From: Lachnospiraceae bacterium
Lineage (GTDB): Bacteria; Bacillota; Clostridia; Lachnospirales; Lachnospiraceae
Direction of reading: 5' to 3'
DNA: 54,455 bases
Assembly: GCA_017442585.1 (NCBI GenBank)
Contig: JAFRZM010000036.1
Location: forward strand, 1 to 54,455
Shown here: positions 36,808 to 45,473 of the stretch, in pieces
How positions within the stretch are numbered: the stretch's first letter is position 1
Layout of the letters: the number at the start of each line of letters is the position of its first letter
Position numbers and translations under genes: made by a program
The notes under the pieces: generated by a model
The model's database searches: none
What the model was told of the DNA's origin: nothing
What the model saw: only the letters and a program-made list of their open reading frames with translations

Positions 36808-38187
36808 ATGGAAAAAAGGGCACATAAGAATGAAGTGGACATGTGTAATGGACCGCTTTTATCTAAGATAATTTTATTTGCGATACCGGTTGTATTATCA
36901 GGTGTATTGCAACTATTTTTTAATGCGGCGGATGTGGTTGTTGTAGGTCGATTCGCGGGGAAGGAAGCACTTGCCGCGGTTGGATCTACTTCATCCTTGA
37001 TAAATCTGTTGGTTAATCTGTTTATTGGATTATCCGTCGGAACGAATGTACTTGTAGCAAGATTTTACGGTGCGGGCAAGGAAAAAGATGTATCCGATAC
37101 GGTTCATACATCTATATGCCTGGCACTTATAAGCGGTGTGATTCTTATATTTGTGGGATTGCTCTTTACAAGACCGCTTCTCGTTCTTATGGGTTCGCCG
37201 GAAGATGTTTTACCTCTTTCGGCAGTGTATTTAAAGATATATTTCTTTGGTATGCCTGCGATGATGGTATATAACTTCGGCGCTGCGATTCTTCGCGCGG
37301 TGGGTGATACGAAACGCCCTATGATATACCTTACTTTGTCGGGAATATTAAACGTAGTATTAAACCTTATATTTGTAATACCGTTGAGATTAAGTGTTGT
37401 AGGTGTTGCACTTGCGACTACGATATCGCAGTTTTTGTCTGCAGGTCTTGTAGTTGCGGCTCTTCTTCGTGAAGAAGGAATGTGCCGCCTTGAATTAAAA
37501 AAGCTTAAGCTTTCAGCAAACAAAGTCGGTATGATATTAAGGGTTGGACTTCCTGCAGGTTTGCAGGGGTGCATTTTCTCAATATCAAACGTCCTTATTC
37601 AGTCGTCCGTTAACTCTTTTAATTCGACTGTTATGGCAGGAAATACCGCCGGCAGCAGTATCGAGGGCTTTGTATATGTATCGATGAACGCATTTCATCA
37701 GACATCTGTAAGTATAGTAAGCCAGAACTTTGGCGCAAAGAAGATAAAGCGTATTAAAAAGACAGCAATATATTGTCTTATAATGGTAACCATTGTAGGT
37801 CTTGTTGTCGGTAACGGAGCATACCTACTTGCAGATCCGCTTCTTAGATTATATACCAAGGGTGATCCTGCACTTGTAAAAGAAGTTGTGCGTTACGGAA
37901 CGCTTAGAATGTCCTTTATCTGTACGACGTATTGCTTATGCGGAATTATGGATACGCTCGTCGGAATCATAAGAGGACTTGGATACTCGGTTATGCCGAT
38001 GATAGTGTCGCTCCTTGGTGCCTGTGCATTCAGAATTTTATGGATTTATACGGTATTCAGACAGATGCATACTTTGGAAGTACTGTACATTTCGTATCCT
38101 ATAAGCTGGGCACTTACCGCTACGGTTCATTTTATATGCCTTATGATAGTATGGCGAAAAGTTAAGCAGAAAATGGAGGAAGTATAA
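36808..38187 (+). CDS. MATE family efflux transporter
   Basis: 459 aa with about twelve membrane helices in two related halves. N-terminal GPLLSKIILFAIPVVLSGVLQLFFNAADVVVVGRFAGKEALAAVG is the MATE hallmark, repeated in weaker form around GLPAGLQGCIFSISNVLIQSSVNSF. MATE pumps expel organic cations or drugs against sodium or proton gradients; the substrate cannot be read. Start ATG after AAAGGTGAGAAA. The stop overlaps the ATG of the CDF gene (TAATGA at 38185-38190), so both are translated from one message. Confidence 0.95.
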   Translation: MEKRAHKNEVDMCNGPLLSKIILFAIPVVLSGVLQLFFNAADVVVVGRFAGKEALAAVGSTSSLINLLVNLFIGLSVGTNVLVARFYGAGKEKDVSDTVHTSICLALISGVILIFVGLLFTRPLLVLMGSPEDVLPLSAVYLKIYFFGMPAMMVYNFGAAILRAVGDTKRPMIYLTLSGILNVVLNLIFVIPLRLSVVGVALATTISQFLSAGLVVAALLREEGMCRLELKKLKLSANKVGMILRVGLPAGLQGCIFSISNVLIQSSVNSFNSTVMAGNTAGSSIEGFVYVSMNAFHQTSVSIVSQNFGAKKIKRIKKTAIYCLIMVTIVGLVVGNGAYLLADPLLRLYTKGDPALVKEVVRYGTLRMSFICTTYCLCGIMDTLVGIIRGLGYSVMPMIVSLLGACAFRILWIYTVFRQMHTLEVLYISYPISWALTATVHFICLMIVWRKVKQKMEEV

Positions 38188-39359
38188 TGATATCACTTCT
38201 TGCGAGAATTTTTATAAAAGATTATGAGAAATATCAGGACACGGTTGTGCGTCGTAAGTACGGAACGCTTTGCGCGATAGTGGGTATTATTCTTAATGTG
38301 ATACTTTTTGCGATAAAGTATGTTGCAGGTACTTTAAGCGGATCTATCGCAATAATCGCTGATGCAATGAACTCCATATCTGATGCGGGTTCGTCACTTA
38401 TAACACTTGTAAGCTTTAAATTAGCAGGTAAAAAGCCTGATCCTACACATCCTTTCGGACACGGACGTATAGAATATATCGCAGGACTTATCGTATCATT
38501 TATTATTTTGTATACCGGTGTTACATTGCTTAAAGACTCGGTGGTTAAAATCTTTAATCCTGAACCTGTAGAAAGTAGCATTCTTATTATTGTGATACTA
38601 ATAATCTCGATATTGGTTAAGCTTTATATGAGTATGTATAATCGCTCAACAGGTAAAAAGATTGACTCCGCGACTATGACGGCAACTGCTACGGATTCGT
38701 TATCGGACGTTTTATCTACAGCGGTAGTTTTAATTGCAACCGTGCTTGCGAACTTTACGCCACTCCCGGTGGACGGATACTGCGGTGCGGCGGTATCGTT
38801 ACTCGTAATCTATGCCGGTATAAGTGCTGCTCGTGAAACTGTAGCACCGCTTCTTGGTATGGCACCTGATAAGGAACTTGTGGATGAAATAGAAGAAATA
38901 GTAATGTCACATGAAGGCATAATCGGTATCCACGACCTTGTGGTGCATGATTACGGTCCTGGTCGTAGAATGCTTTCGCTTCACGCGGAAGTCCCGGGTG
39001 ACGGAGATATTTATAAGATACATGATATGATTGATATCGTCGAAGCTGAAATTTACTATAAGCTTCAGATTGAAGCAACTATTCATATGGACCCTATAGA
39101 TGTAAATGATCCGCGTAGAGCTCATTTCTTGGAGGTTACGGAAAAGATACTGCATGATATCGATCCTGTGCTCAAATACCACGATTTTAGAATCGTTCCG
39201 GGTGAAACGCACACGAATCTCGTATACGATGTAGTCGTTCCCGCAGGTTATCATACAAGTGACAACGAACTTCGCGCAAAGATACAAGACGAACTTTTTA
39301 AATATGAGAAAAATGTATATGTAGCAATAACTGTAGATACAAATTACAGTGGTAACTAA
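38187..39359 (+). CDS. Cation diffusion facilitator (CDF) family transporter
   Basis: 390 aa. Four to six membrane helices occupy the first 210 residues, with metal-site motifs ADAMNSISDAGSSL and HPFGHGRIEYIAGL, and a second D-rich helix (TATATDSLSDVLSTAVVL). The cytoplasmic part is a ferredoxin-like domain (GIHDLVVHDYGPGRRMLSLHAEV), here extended by about 80 residues compared with short CDFs (through FRIVPGETHTNLVYDVVVP), a layout known from MamM/YdfM-like members. It exports Zn, Mn or Fe(II) by antiport. The first base of its ATG is the last base of the MATE stop. Confidence 0.94.
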   Translation: MISLLARIFIKDYEKYQDTVVRRKYGTLCAIVGIILNVILFAIKYVAGTLSGSIAIIADAMNSISDAGSSLITLVSFKLAGKKPDPTHPFGHGRIEYIAGLIVSFIILYTGVTLLKDSVVKIFNPEPVESSILIIVILIISILVKLYMSMYNRSTGKKIDSATMTATATDSLSDVLSTAVVLIATVLANFTPLPVDGYCGAAVSLLVIYAGISAARETVAPLLGMAPDKELVDEIEEIVMSHEGIIGIHDLVVHDYGPGRRMLSLHAEVPGDGDIYKIHDMIDIVEAEIYYKLQIEATIHMDPIDVNDPRRAHFLEVTEKILHDIDPVLKYHDFRIVPGETHTNLVYDVVVPAGYHTSDNELRAKIQDELFKYEKNVYVAITVDTNYSGN

Positions 39360-39370
39360 GTTAGCCAAGA

Positions 39371-39502
39371 AGCACGCAGAGAAAATGTATGTAGAGCGGC
39401 AATTTGGAACGTTGTTACTTGACGAGCATTTATGCGAGTTTAGTAACGCGATGTTACAAGATTGAGTGCGAACGTCCGCGTACATACATATCTCTGCGTG
39501 CT
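39371..39502. repeat. Long imperfect inverted-repeat element (structured RNA or MITE-like)
   Basis: AGCACGCAGAGA (39371-39382) pairs perfectly with 39491-39502, and TGTATGTA (39386-39393) with 39481-39488, giving a 20-bp stem with one small internal loop. Nested inside are GCGG/CCGC (39396-39399/39476-39479), CAAT/ATTG (39400-39403/39461-39464), GTTACT/AGTAAC (39414-39419/39442-39447) and GCAT/ATGC (39426-39429/39432-39435). There is no coding potential. It begins 11 bases after the CDF stop. Confidence 0.6.
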
Positions 39503-39517
39503 CAATTAGTTAGTATG

Positions 39518-39556
39518 AAAAAGGCGGTGCATATCGAATGATATGCACCGCCTTTC
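39518..39556. terminator. Strong terminator between converging CDF and YjfB-like genes
   Basis: A perfect 16-bp stem (39520-39535 with 39540-39555) with loop GAAT; TTTTT follows on the minus strand, only TTTC on the plus strand, so it mainly serves the minus-strand gene. Confidence 0.93.
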
Positions 39557-39578
39557 AATGTTAAATTGTAATTTGGGC

Positions 39579-39755
39579 TTATGCTCTTATGTCGATATTC
39601 TGACCCAAATGCGGCGTCACCGAGCTCTCAAGCACTTTGTTCATGTTCTCTCCGGCCTGCTTTACATCGTCAAGACGCATATCAAGCACAGCTGTGGAGA
39701 TCTCATTCGACACTTTAACCGAGCTTAATGCCATTGAAAGTCCTGCTATATCCAT
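39579..39755 (-). CDS. YjfB-like putative motility protein
   Basis: 58 aa on the minus strand from ATG at 39755, which lies behind AAGGAGCGGTGATTAT; the upstream in-frame ATG at 39776 precedes that site. The sequence MDIAGLSMALSSVKVSNEISTAVLDMRLDDVKQAGENM fits the short YjfB family, often listed as putative motility protein and found as single genes in flagellated Firmicutes. The molecular role is not known. TATAAT-like sequence occurs about 45 bases upstream on this strand, without a clear -35. Confidence 0.8.
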   Translation of the reverse strand: MDIAGLSMALSSVKVSNEISTAVLDMRLDDVKQAGENMNKVLESSVTPHLGQNIDIRA

Positions 39756-39872
39756 ATAATCACCGCTCCTTTCCACATCCTTGTGTATTCCCCGCCGTTA
39801 CCGGAAGGTTTATATATTATATCACTTTATTTATAAAAACGGAATAAGAATCATATTCATGTTCTTTATATC

Positions 39873-39901
39873 TTCACAAAGTACCCCTAAGGTGCTATAA
39901 T
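39873..39901 (+). promoter_or_regulatory. Sigma-A promoter (extended -10) of the MBOAT-SGNH pair
   Basis: TTCACA (39873-39878), 17 bases, TATAAT (39896-39901), with TGC directly before the -10 box. It is one of the best promoter matches in the window. Confidence 0.8.
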
Positions 39902-39934
39902 TCCTATGGCTTTATTTAGAGGGAAAAGTGCGTT

Positions 39935-41254
39935 ATGAGTTTTACAAGTATCAATTTTTTATATTTCTTAATAGCATTTATAGCAGTCTATTTTATATGT
40001 CCTGCAAAGTACAGAAGATATATTCTTATACTTTCGGGGCTTATATTTACTGCATTTAATTCTATATACGGACTTATTGTACTTGCTGTTGTTACACTTA
40101 TTAATTTCCTTTTTGCACGATGGATAGTAAATCAATATAATCCCTTAAACTGCGCGAAATTCGTTGCATTTTTAAATCTTACTGCTTTAATAGTTTTTAA
40201 AGCAGTAAATATCATGCCCGTAGGATTTAGTTTCTATACCTTTGGATTTATATCATATGTTATAGATGTGGGCAGAAAAGAGATCGCACCTGAAAAGAAT
40301 ATAGTAAAGTTTTCTTCGTATGCGTTCTTTTTTCCGAAGCTTTTAATGGGCCCGATTACTCGATATAAAGAAGTAAGTGATAACCTTGACGACCTTCGCA
40401 TTGATTTAAAAAGAGTTCAGTACGGACTTGAAAGTTTTGCATTAGGCTTTATCATAAAGGTTTTGATAGCTGATAAGCTTGCGATTTTGCCTCATGAGCT
40501 TTTAAAGATTGGATATGAATCAATTTCGACACCACTGGCATGGCTTGGAATGTTCGGATACACCTTGCAGCTTTATATGGACTGGATTGCGTATACATCG
40601 ATGGCCATAGGTATTGCAAGCCTTGTTGGTGTAACATTGCCTGAAAACTTCGATAATCCTTTTATGGCGCATACTGTGAGTGAGTTTTACAGAAGATGGC
40701 ATATAACCCTTATGCGGTTCTTTAAGGACTATGTATACATTCCGCTTGGCGGAAACCGAAAAGGTGTGTTTAGAACAATAAGAAATATACTTATTGTTTG
40801 GCTTTTGACGGGACTTTGGCACGGATTTTCGGTAAATTATGTACTTTGGGGTCTCTCACTTGGAATAATTGTCGTCCTGGATCGTTTATTTTTAAGGAAG
40901 GCCTTTGATAAGGCTAAAGTGCTCGGTCATATATTTGTTATTTTCTATATACCGTTTACTTTCCTTACCTTTATGATAGGCGACCTTAATAGTCTTGTTT
41001 TATATATCACGAGACTTTTTCCGATGCTAACGGGATATGTGGCGGAGTTCCCGAATGACTATGTGGAATATTTAAAGAGTTTTGCGCCGTATTTAATCGG
41101 CGGAATTATCTTTTGCCTGCCATATCCGAATATGCTCCTTCATAAGTATGGACGAAAATGGATAGTATCGATTATAATAAGTGTAGTATTTTATTTTGCG
41201 GTTTTTGAGGTTATAAGAAACGGCAACAATCCGTTTATGTATCTTAATTTCTAG
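39935..41254 (+). CDS. MBOAT family O-acyltransferase (AlgI/PatA/DltB-like)
   Basis: 439 aa, about ten membrane helices. The MBOAT core is visible: FSFYTFGFISYVIDVGRKEI, FFPKLLMGPITRYKEV, EFYRRWHITLMRFFKDYVYIPLGGNRKG and LTGLWHGFSVNYVLWG with the catalytic H296. Such enzymes pass acyl (usually acetyl) groups from the cytoplasm through the membrane onto a wall or exported polymer. Start ATG after GAGGGAAAAGTGCGTT. The SGNH-like partner follows 8 bases on, so the pair acts together. There are no dltA/dltC carrier genes nearby, which argues against D-alanylation. Confidence 0.94.
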   Translation: MSFTSINFLYFLIAFIAVYFICPAKYRRYILILSGLIFTAFNSIYGLIVLAVVTLINFLFARWIVNQYNPLNCAKFVAFLNLTALIVFKAVNIMPVGFSFYTFGFISYVIDVGRKEIAPEKNIVKFSSYAFFFPKLLMGPITRYKEVSDNLDDLRIDLKRVQYGLESFALGFIIKVLIADKLAILPHELLKIGYESISTPLAWLGMFGYTLQLYMDWIAYTSMAIGIASLVGVTLPENFDNPFMAHTVSEFYRRWHITLMRFFKDYVYIPLGGNRKGVFRTIRNILIVWLLTGLWHGFSVNYVLWGLSLGIIVVLDRLFLRKAFDKAKVLGHIFVIFYIPFTFLTFMIGDLNSLVLYITRLFPMLTGYVAEFPNDYVEYLKSFAPYLIGGIIFCLPYPNMLLHKYGRKWIVSIIISVVFYFAVFEVIRNGNNPFMYLNF

Positions 41255-41262
41255 GTGTTATT

Positions 41263-42213
41263 ATGAAAAGAATAAAGAGATTTAATATAAAAAAGATGCC
41301 TTTGTTTTTCTCGCTTTTGCTTGGCGCAGTCATATTTGCTGCGGGAATAAAAACTGATGTCATAGCGAAGGTGGAAGGGAATATTTTAGGCATATCCGAA
41401 GATAGCGACTATTTAGACAGCCTTGATGAAATGGCATCTGCCGATGCAAAAGCATTGGAAGAAGAGCGGTTAAGGAAAGAAGAAAATAAGCGTATCGATG
41501 AGGAATTAAGAAATTCCGGATGGACAAGCGCGAAAAGACTTGAAAAGGACGTACCTGTAGAGTTAATAAATGAGTTTATTGAACCGGGTACGGTAATAAA
41601 TAATACAGTAACCGAGATAATTCTTGATAAGGTTGATGAGGATTATTTTAAGGATGCGTTATTCATAGGAGACTCAAGAACCGACGGATTACGTGCATAC
41701 GGTTCGTTCGATGGCGCAACGTATGTATGCGCGACGGGAATGAGTGTATTTAAGATATGGGATGACAAGGACCTTGTTAAGGGCTATAACGGATTGCTCG
41801 ATTTCTTGAGAAAAAAGAAATTCGGTAAGGTATATATAATGCTCGGTACCAATGAATACGGATATGAAGAAAATGCGTATATCAAGAAGTTCGGCGAGTT
41901 TGTCGATATTGTAAGGAAGAATCAGCCTGATGCGATAATTTATATCCAAAGCATTCTTTATGCGACGATAAATTACGAGAAGAAGTATCACGATCTTGAG
42001 ACAGACGGAGTAAATTCTCGTAATGCAAAGCTTAAAGAGATGGCGAACGATGAAGATATTTTCTATCTTGAAGTTAATGATTGCTTAAATGACGGTACAG
42101 ATCATCTTCCGTCAGAGTATACCGGCGACGGCGTGCATTTATATGCAAAGTATTATCCGCTTTGGAGAGATTACCTTCTTAATCACGCAGCAGTCACGGT
42201 TGTGAAACATTAA
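41263..42213 (+). CDS. SGNH/GDSL-hydrolase-like extracytoplasmic partner of the MBOAT protein
   Basis: 316 aa. A membrane anchor (about 13-33, LFFSLLLGAVIFAAGI) is followed by a charged helix of about 70 residues and an SGNH-fold domain: block I FIGDSRTDG (S138), then MLGTNEYGY (the Asn block), and the last block GDGVHLYAKYY with D289 and H292. This is the triad of SGNH esterases or transferases. With the MBOAT gene just upstream it probably completes O-acetylation of a surface polymer, as AlgJ/AlgX or PatB do. Target polymer unknown. Ends at terminator 42217. Confidence 0.88.
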   Translation: MKRIKRFNIKKMPLFFSLLLGAVIFAAGIKTDVIAKVEGNILGISEDSDYLDSLDEMASADAKALEEERLRKEENKRIDEELRNSGWTSAKRLEKDVPVELINEFIEPGTVINNTVTEIILDKVDEDYFKDALFIGDSRTDGLRAYGSFDGATYVCATGMSVFKIWDDKDLVKGYNGLLDFLRKKKFGKVYIMLGTNEYGYEENAYIKKFGEFVDIVRKNQPDAIIYIQSILYATINYEKKYHDLETDGVNSRNAKLKEMANDEDIFYLEVNDCLNDGTDHLPSEYTGDGVHLYAKYYPLWRDYLLNHAAVTVVKH

Positions 42214-42216
42214 TTT

Positions 42217-42245
42217 AAAGCTCCACATATGTGGGGCTTTTATTT
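42217..42245 (+). terminator. Rho-independent terminator after the SGNH gene
   Basis: Stem 42217-42226 with 42231-42240 (AAAGCTCCAC/GTGGGGCTTT, one G-T pair), then TATTTT. Confidence 0.85.
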
Positions 42246-42255
42246 TGGAGACGAT

Positions 42256-42301
42256 GCGTTTTAAGTTCATAAAACGCGCACGTTTATTTTGCAAAATAAA
42301 C
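42256..42301 (+). promoter_or_regulatory. Two palindromic operator candidates upstream of the RND gene
   Basis: First, GCGTTTTA/TAAAACGC (42256-42263/42270-42277, perfect 8-bp arms). Second, a perfect 20-base palindrome GTTTATTTTGCAAAATAAAC (42282-42301), which overlaps the likely -35 region of the downstream promoter. Both look like binding sites for dimeric repressors. Confidence 0.6.
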
Positions 42302-42319
42302 ACTTATTCTTGCTACAAT
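42289..42319 (+). promoter_or_regulatory. Candidate promoter of the RND-mgtC unit
   Basis: Extended -10 TGC-TACAAT (42311-42319) with TTGCAA (42289-42294) 19 bases upstream inside the 20-base palindrome. Confidence 0.5.
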
Positions 42320-42359
42320 CCTTATGTTGGGCATTTTATTTTTTTAATGGAGTATCTAT

Positions 42360-45300
42360 ATGTTAGCAAAGTTTAGTGTAAAAAAACCATATACAGTAGT
42401 AGTGGGTATATTACTTATTCTTATCTTAGGATTTATCTCGATTACAAAGATGTCGAGTGACCTTTTACCTAGTATGAATATCCCGTATGCTATAGTTATG
42501 ACTACAATGCCGGGTTCTACACCGGAAGAAATTGAAAAGACTGTCACTGCACCGATAGAATCTGCAATGACATCAATTACCGATATCAAGAATATCAAAT
42601 CAATGTCATATGACAATTATTCGGCTGTAATACTTGAGTTTTCGGGAACCGCAGATATGAATGCGGTTACTATCGACATGCGTGAGAGCCTGGATATCTT
42701 AAAGGAATCATTACCTGACGGTGCGGGAAATCCTACAATTATAAAAATTAATCCCGATATGCTTCCGATAGTAATATCTTCTGTTTCCATGGAAGGTATG
42801 CCTATAGACGAGCTTACAGAGTATGTAAAAGATAAAGTAATTCCTGCAATAGAAAGTGTTGAGGGCGTCGGCGAAGTAAGTATGTCCGGTGGAGTTACTT
42901 CAAGAATTGAGGTGCGTCTTAATGACGATAAGATAAAAGAATTAAACGATGCTTTAAATGCGCAGTATGCAGTATACGGAATAACTTTTGACCTTAATTC
43001 CATGATTGATGAGGAAACAGTTTCCAACATCATAAATGCGCAAAATTTCGATATGCCTGCAGGCTATATTGAAAACGGTGGAGACAAGCTTCTTATTCGC
43101 GTGGGTAAAGATATAGACGGAATTAAGAATCTCGAAGATCTTATAATTCTTAATCTTTCGGGAAATCAGATATATTTAAAGGATATCGCAGATATAACCG
43201 TAGAAGACGATTCTGCTAACGGTTATACATCAATAAACGGAGAAGCCGGAATAATCCTTTCAATCCAGAAGCAGACAGGTTATTCTACCGCGGATGTCAC
43301 AAAACGTGTCCTTGCAAAATTCGATGAAATGATGGAAGGAACGGAAGGGTTATCCCTTATAACAATAATGGACCAGGGCGTTTACATTAAGTTTATCGTA
43401 AATACCCTCGTCAACAATATGATAGTCGGCGGAATACTTGCTATAATCATATTGTTCCTTTTCTTAAGAGATTTAAAGCCGACGCTTGTTGTTGCATGTT
43501 CAATCCCGGTATCGGTTGTAACAGCTCTGGTTCTTATGTACTTTAGTAACGTTACAATAAATGCGATTTCGCTTTCGGGACTTTCGCTTGGTATCGGTAT
43601 GCTTGTAGATAACTCAATTGTTGTTATGGAGAATATCTACCGTCTTCGTTCAGAAGGCAAAAGCATTAAAGAGGCAGCTATTGAAGGTGCGAACGGCGTA
43701 AGCGGCGCTATCATTGCATCGACATTAACTACAGCATGTGTATTCCTTCCAATCGTATTTACCGAAGGAATAACGAGACAGTTATTCGTTGATATGGGAC
43801 TTACAATTGCGTATTCCCTCCTCGCGTCACTTATAATTGCGATGACATTCGTGCCTATGATGTCTAAGGTTGCGATGAAAAATATACGTAACAAAAATCA
43901 TAAGACCTCAGACAAGGTAAAAGATATCTACGGTAAGGCTTTGAGCTTTTTCCTGGATCATAAGTGGATAGTTTTCGTAAGCTCCATTGCAATCCTTATC
44001 GGTTCCGGATATCTTGCGTATTCAAACGGTACGGCGTTTATGCCTTCTATGGATTCGACGCAGATGTCTGCGACTATAACGATGAATGATAAAGAAGCGA
44101 CCATAGAAGACGTATCAACTGCCTGCGATGAGGCTATAAAGCGCATTCTTACAATTGATGGCGTTGAGGCAGTCGGTGCGAATTACGGATCGGGTTCGTA
44201 TAGCTCGATAATGTCGCTCGGAAGCGGTGGAAACGCCGTAAGCATGTACATTCTTGTCAGTGAAGACAAGACTCTTTCTAATGAAGAGATCGCAAAGCAA
44301 ATTGCCGAAAAATGTAAAGACCTTCCGTTTGCGATAGATGTCGAGGCATCCGTAATGGACCTTACAAGTTATATCGCAAGCGGTATGGAGATAGATATAA
44401 AAGGTCCTGACCTTGATGAGCTTTACAGGCTTTCCGGTGAAGTAAAAAAAATAGTCGGGGAAACGGACGGCCTTATAGATATTACATCTGATGCGGATGA
44501 TACCGTAGAGGGTATAATGATAGAGGTTGATAAGGAAAAAGCAAGTAAATATAACATTACGGTAGCGCAGGTTTATTTAAAGATTGCCGATAAACTAAGT
44601 ACAACTAAAAGCTCGACAAGTATAACCGATGACGGCTATAATTATGATGTGTTTGTAAAACCTGCAGAAACGGTTAAACTTAAAGAAGAAGATTTAGAAG
44701 CTCTTTCGTTTGAATACGAAGACCCACTTGTCGGAATGACGGAAATTCAGCTTAAGGATATAGCAAATATTTACAGAACCGAGAATTTCTCAAAGATAAG
44801 CCGCGACTCTAAGGTGAGATACGTCTCGGTTAAAGCGGGAGTTGACGAAGACCATAATATCGGGCTTTTGTCGACAAAGGTACAGAAAGAACTTGATAAG
44901 ATAAAGCTTAAAAAAGGTTATTCGATTGAGATGGCCGGTGAAGATTACGCAATCAAAGATGCGATAAAGCAACTTATGATGATGCTTATAGTTGCGATAG
45001 CATTTATATATCTTATAATGGTTGCAACCTTCCAGTCATTAAAGTCACCGTTTATCATAATGTTTACGATTCCGTTGGCGGTAACCGGAGGATTCTTAGG
45101 ACTTATTATTGCGAGAATGGAAATAAGCGTTATCTCGATGCTTGGATTCATAATCCTTGCGGGAGTTATAGCCAATAACGGTATCGTCCTTGTAGACTAT
45201 ATGAATCAGCTTATAGATGGCGGAATGGCAGTGAGAGACGCCATAATCGAAGCGGGACGCACGAGACTTCGCCCAATATTCATGACGGCGCTTACAACAA

Positions 45301-45470
45301 TCTTTGCGATGTCTACACTTGCATTTGGAGTCGGAATGGGTGCCGAGATGGGACAGCCGATGGCAGTTGTAACTATAGGCGGTCTTACATACGGAACACT
45401 GCTTACACTTTTCGTGGTACCGTGTCTGTATTATGTATTTAATAAAAGAAAAGTAAGAAGAGAGGACTAA
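42360..45470 (+). CDS. RND family efflux permease (AcrB/SwrC-like)
   Basis: 1036 aa, full RND length, with twelve predicted membrane helices and two large extracytoplasmic loops. N-terminal KPYTVVVGILLILILGFISITKM, the helix-4 region GLSLGIGMLVDNSIVVMENIYR (D417-N418 where AcrB has two Asp, recalled), helix-10 region AGVIANNGIVLVDYMNQL and the GRTRLRPIFMTALTT segment are standard. It exports drugs, surfactants or lipids using the proton gradient. No membrane-fusion partner is encoded alongside, as for the single-gene SwrC type of Firmicutes. Start ATG after AATGGAGTATCT. The mgtC-like gene follows 3 bases on. Confidence 0.94.
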   Translation: MLAKFSVKKPYTVVVGILLILILGFISITKMSSDLLPSMNIPYAIVMTTMPGSTPEEIEKTVTAPIESAMTSITDIKNIKSMSYDNYSAVILEFSGTADMNAVTIDMRESLDILKESLPDGAGNPTIIKINPDMLPIVISSVSMEGMPIDELTEYVKDKVIPAIESVEGVGEVSMSGGVTSRIEVRLNDDKIKELNDALNAQYAVYGITFDLNSMIDEETVSNIINAQNFDMPAGYIENGGDKLLIRVGKDIDGIKNLEDLIILNLSGNQIYLKDIADITVEDDSANGYTSINGEAGIILSIQKQTGYSTADVTKRVLAKFDEMMEGTEGLSLITIMDQGVYIKFIVNTLVNNMIVGGILAIIILFLFLRDLKPTLVVACSIPVSVVTALVLMYFSNVTINAISLSGLSLGIGMLVDNSIVVMENIYRLRSEGKSIKEAAIEGANGVSGAIIASTLTTACVFLPIVFTEGITRQLFVDMGLTIAYSLLASLIIAMTFVPMMSKVAMKNIRNKNHKTSDKVKDIYGKALSFFLDHKWIVFVSSIAILIGSGYLAYSNGTAFMPSMDSTQMSATITMNDKEATIEDVSTACDEAIKRILTIDGVEAVGANYGSGSYSSIMSLGSGGNAVSMYILVSEDKTLSNEEIAKQIAEKCKDLPFAIDVEASVMDLTSYIASGMEIDIKGPDLDELYRLSGEVKKIVGETDGLIDITSDADDTVEGIMIEVDKEKASKYNITVAQVYLKIADKLSTTKSSTSITDDGYNYDVFVKPAETVKLKEEDLEALSFEYEDPLVGMTEIQLKDIANIYRTENFSKISRDSKVRYVSVKAGVDEDHNIGLLSTKVQKELDKIKLKKGYSIEMAGEDYAIKDAIKQLMMMLIVAIAFIYLIMVATFQSLKSPFIIMFTIPLAVTGGFLGLIIARMEISVISMLGFIILAGVIANNGIVLVDYMNQLIDGGMAVRDAIIEAGRTRLRPIFMTALTTIFAMSTLAFGVGMGAEMGQPMAVVTIGGLTYGTLLTLFVVPCLYYVFNKRKVRRED

Positions 45471-45473
45471 ATT

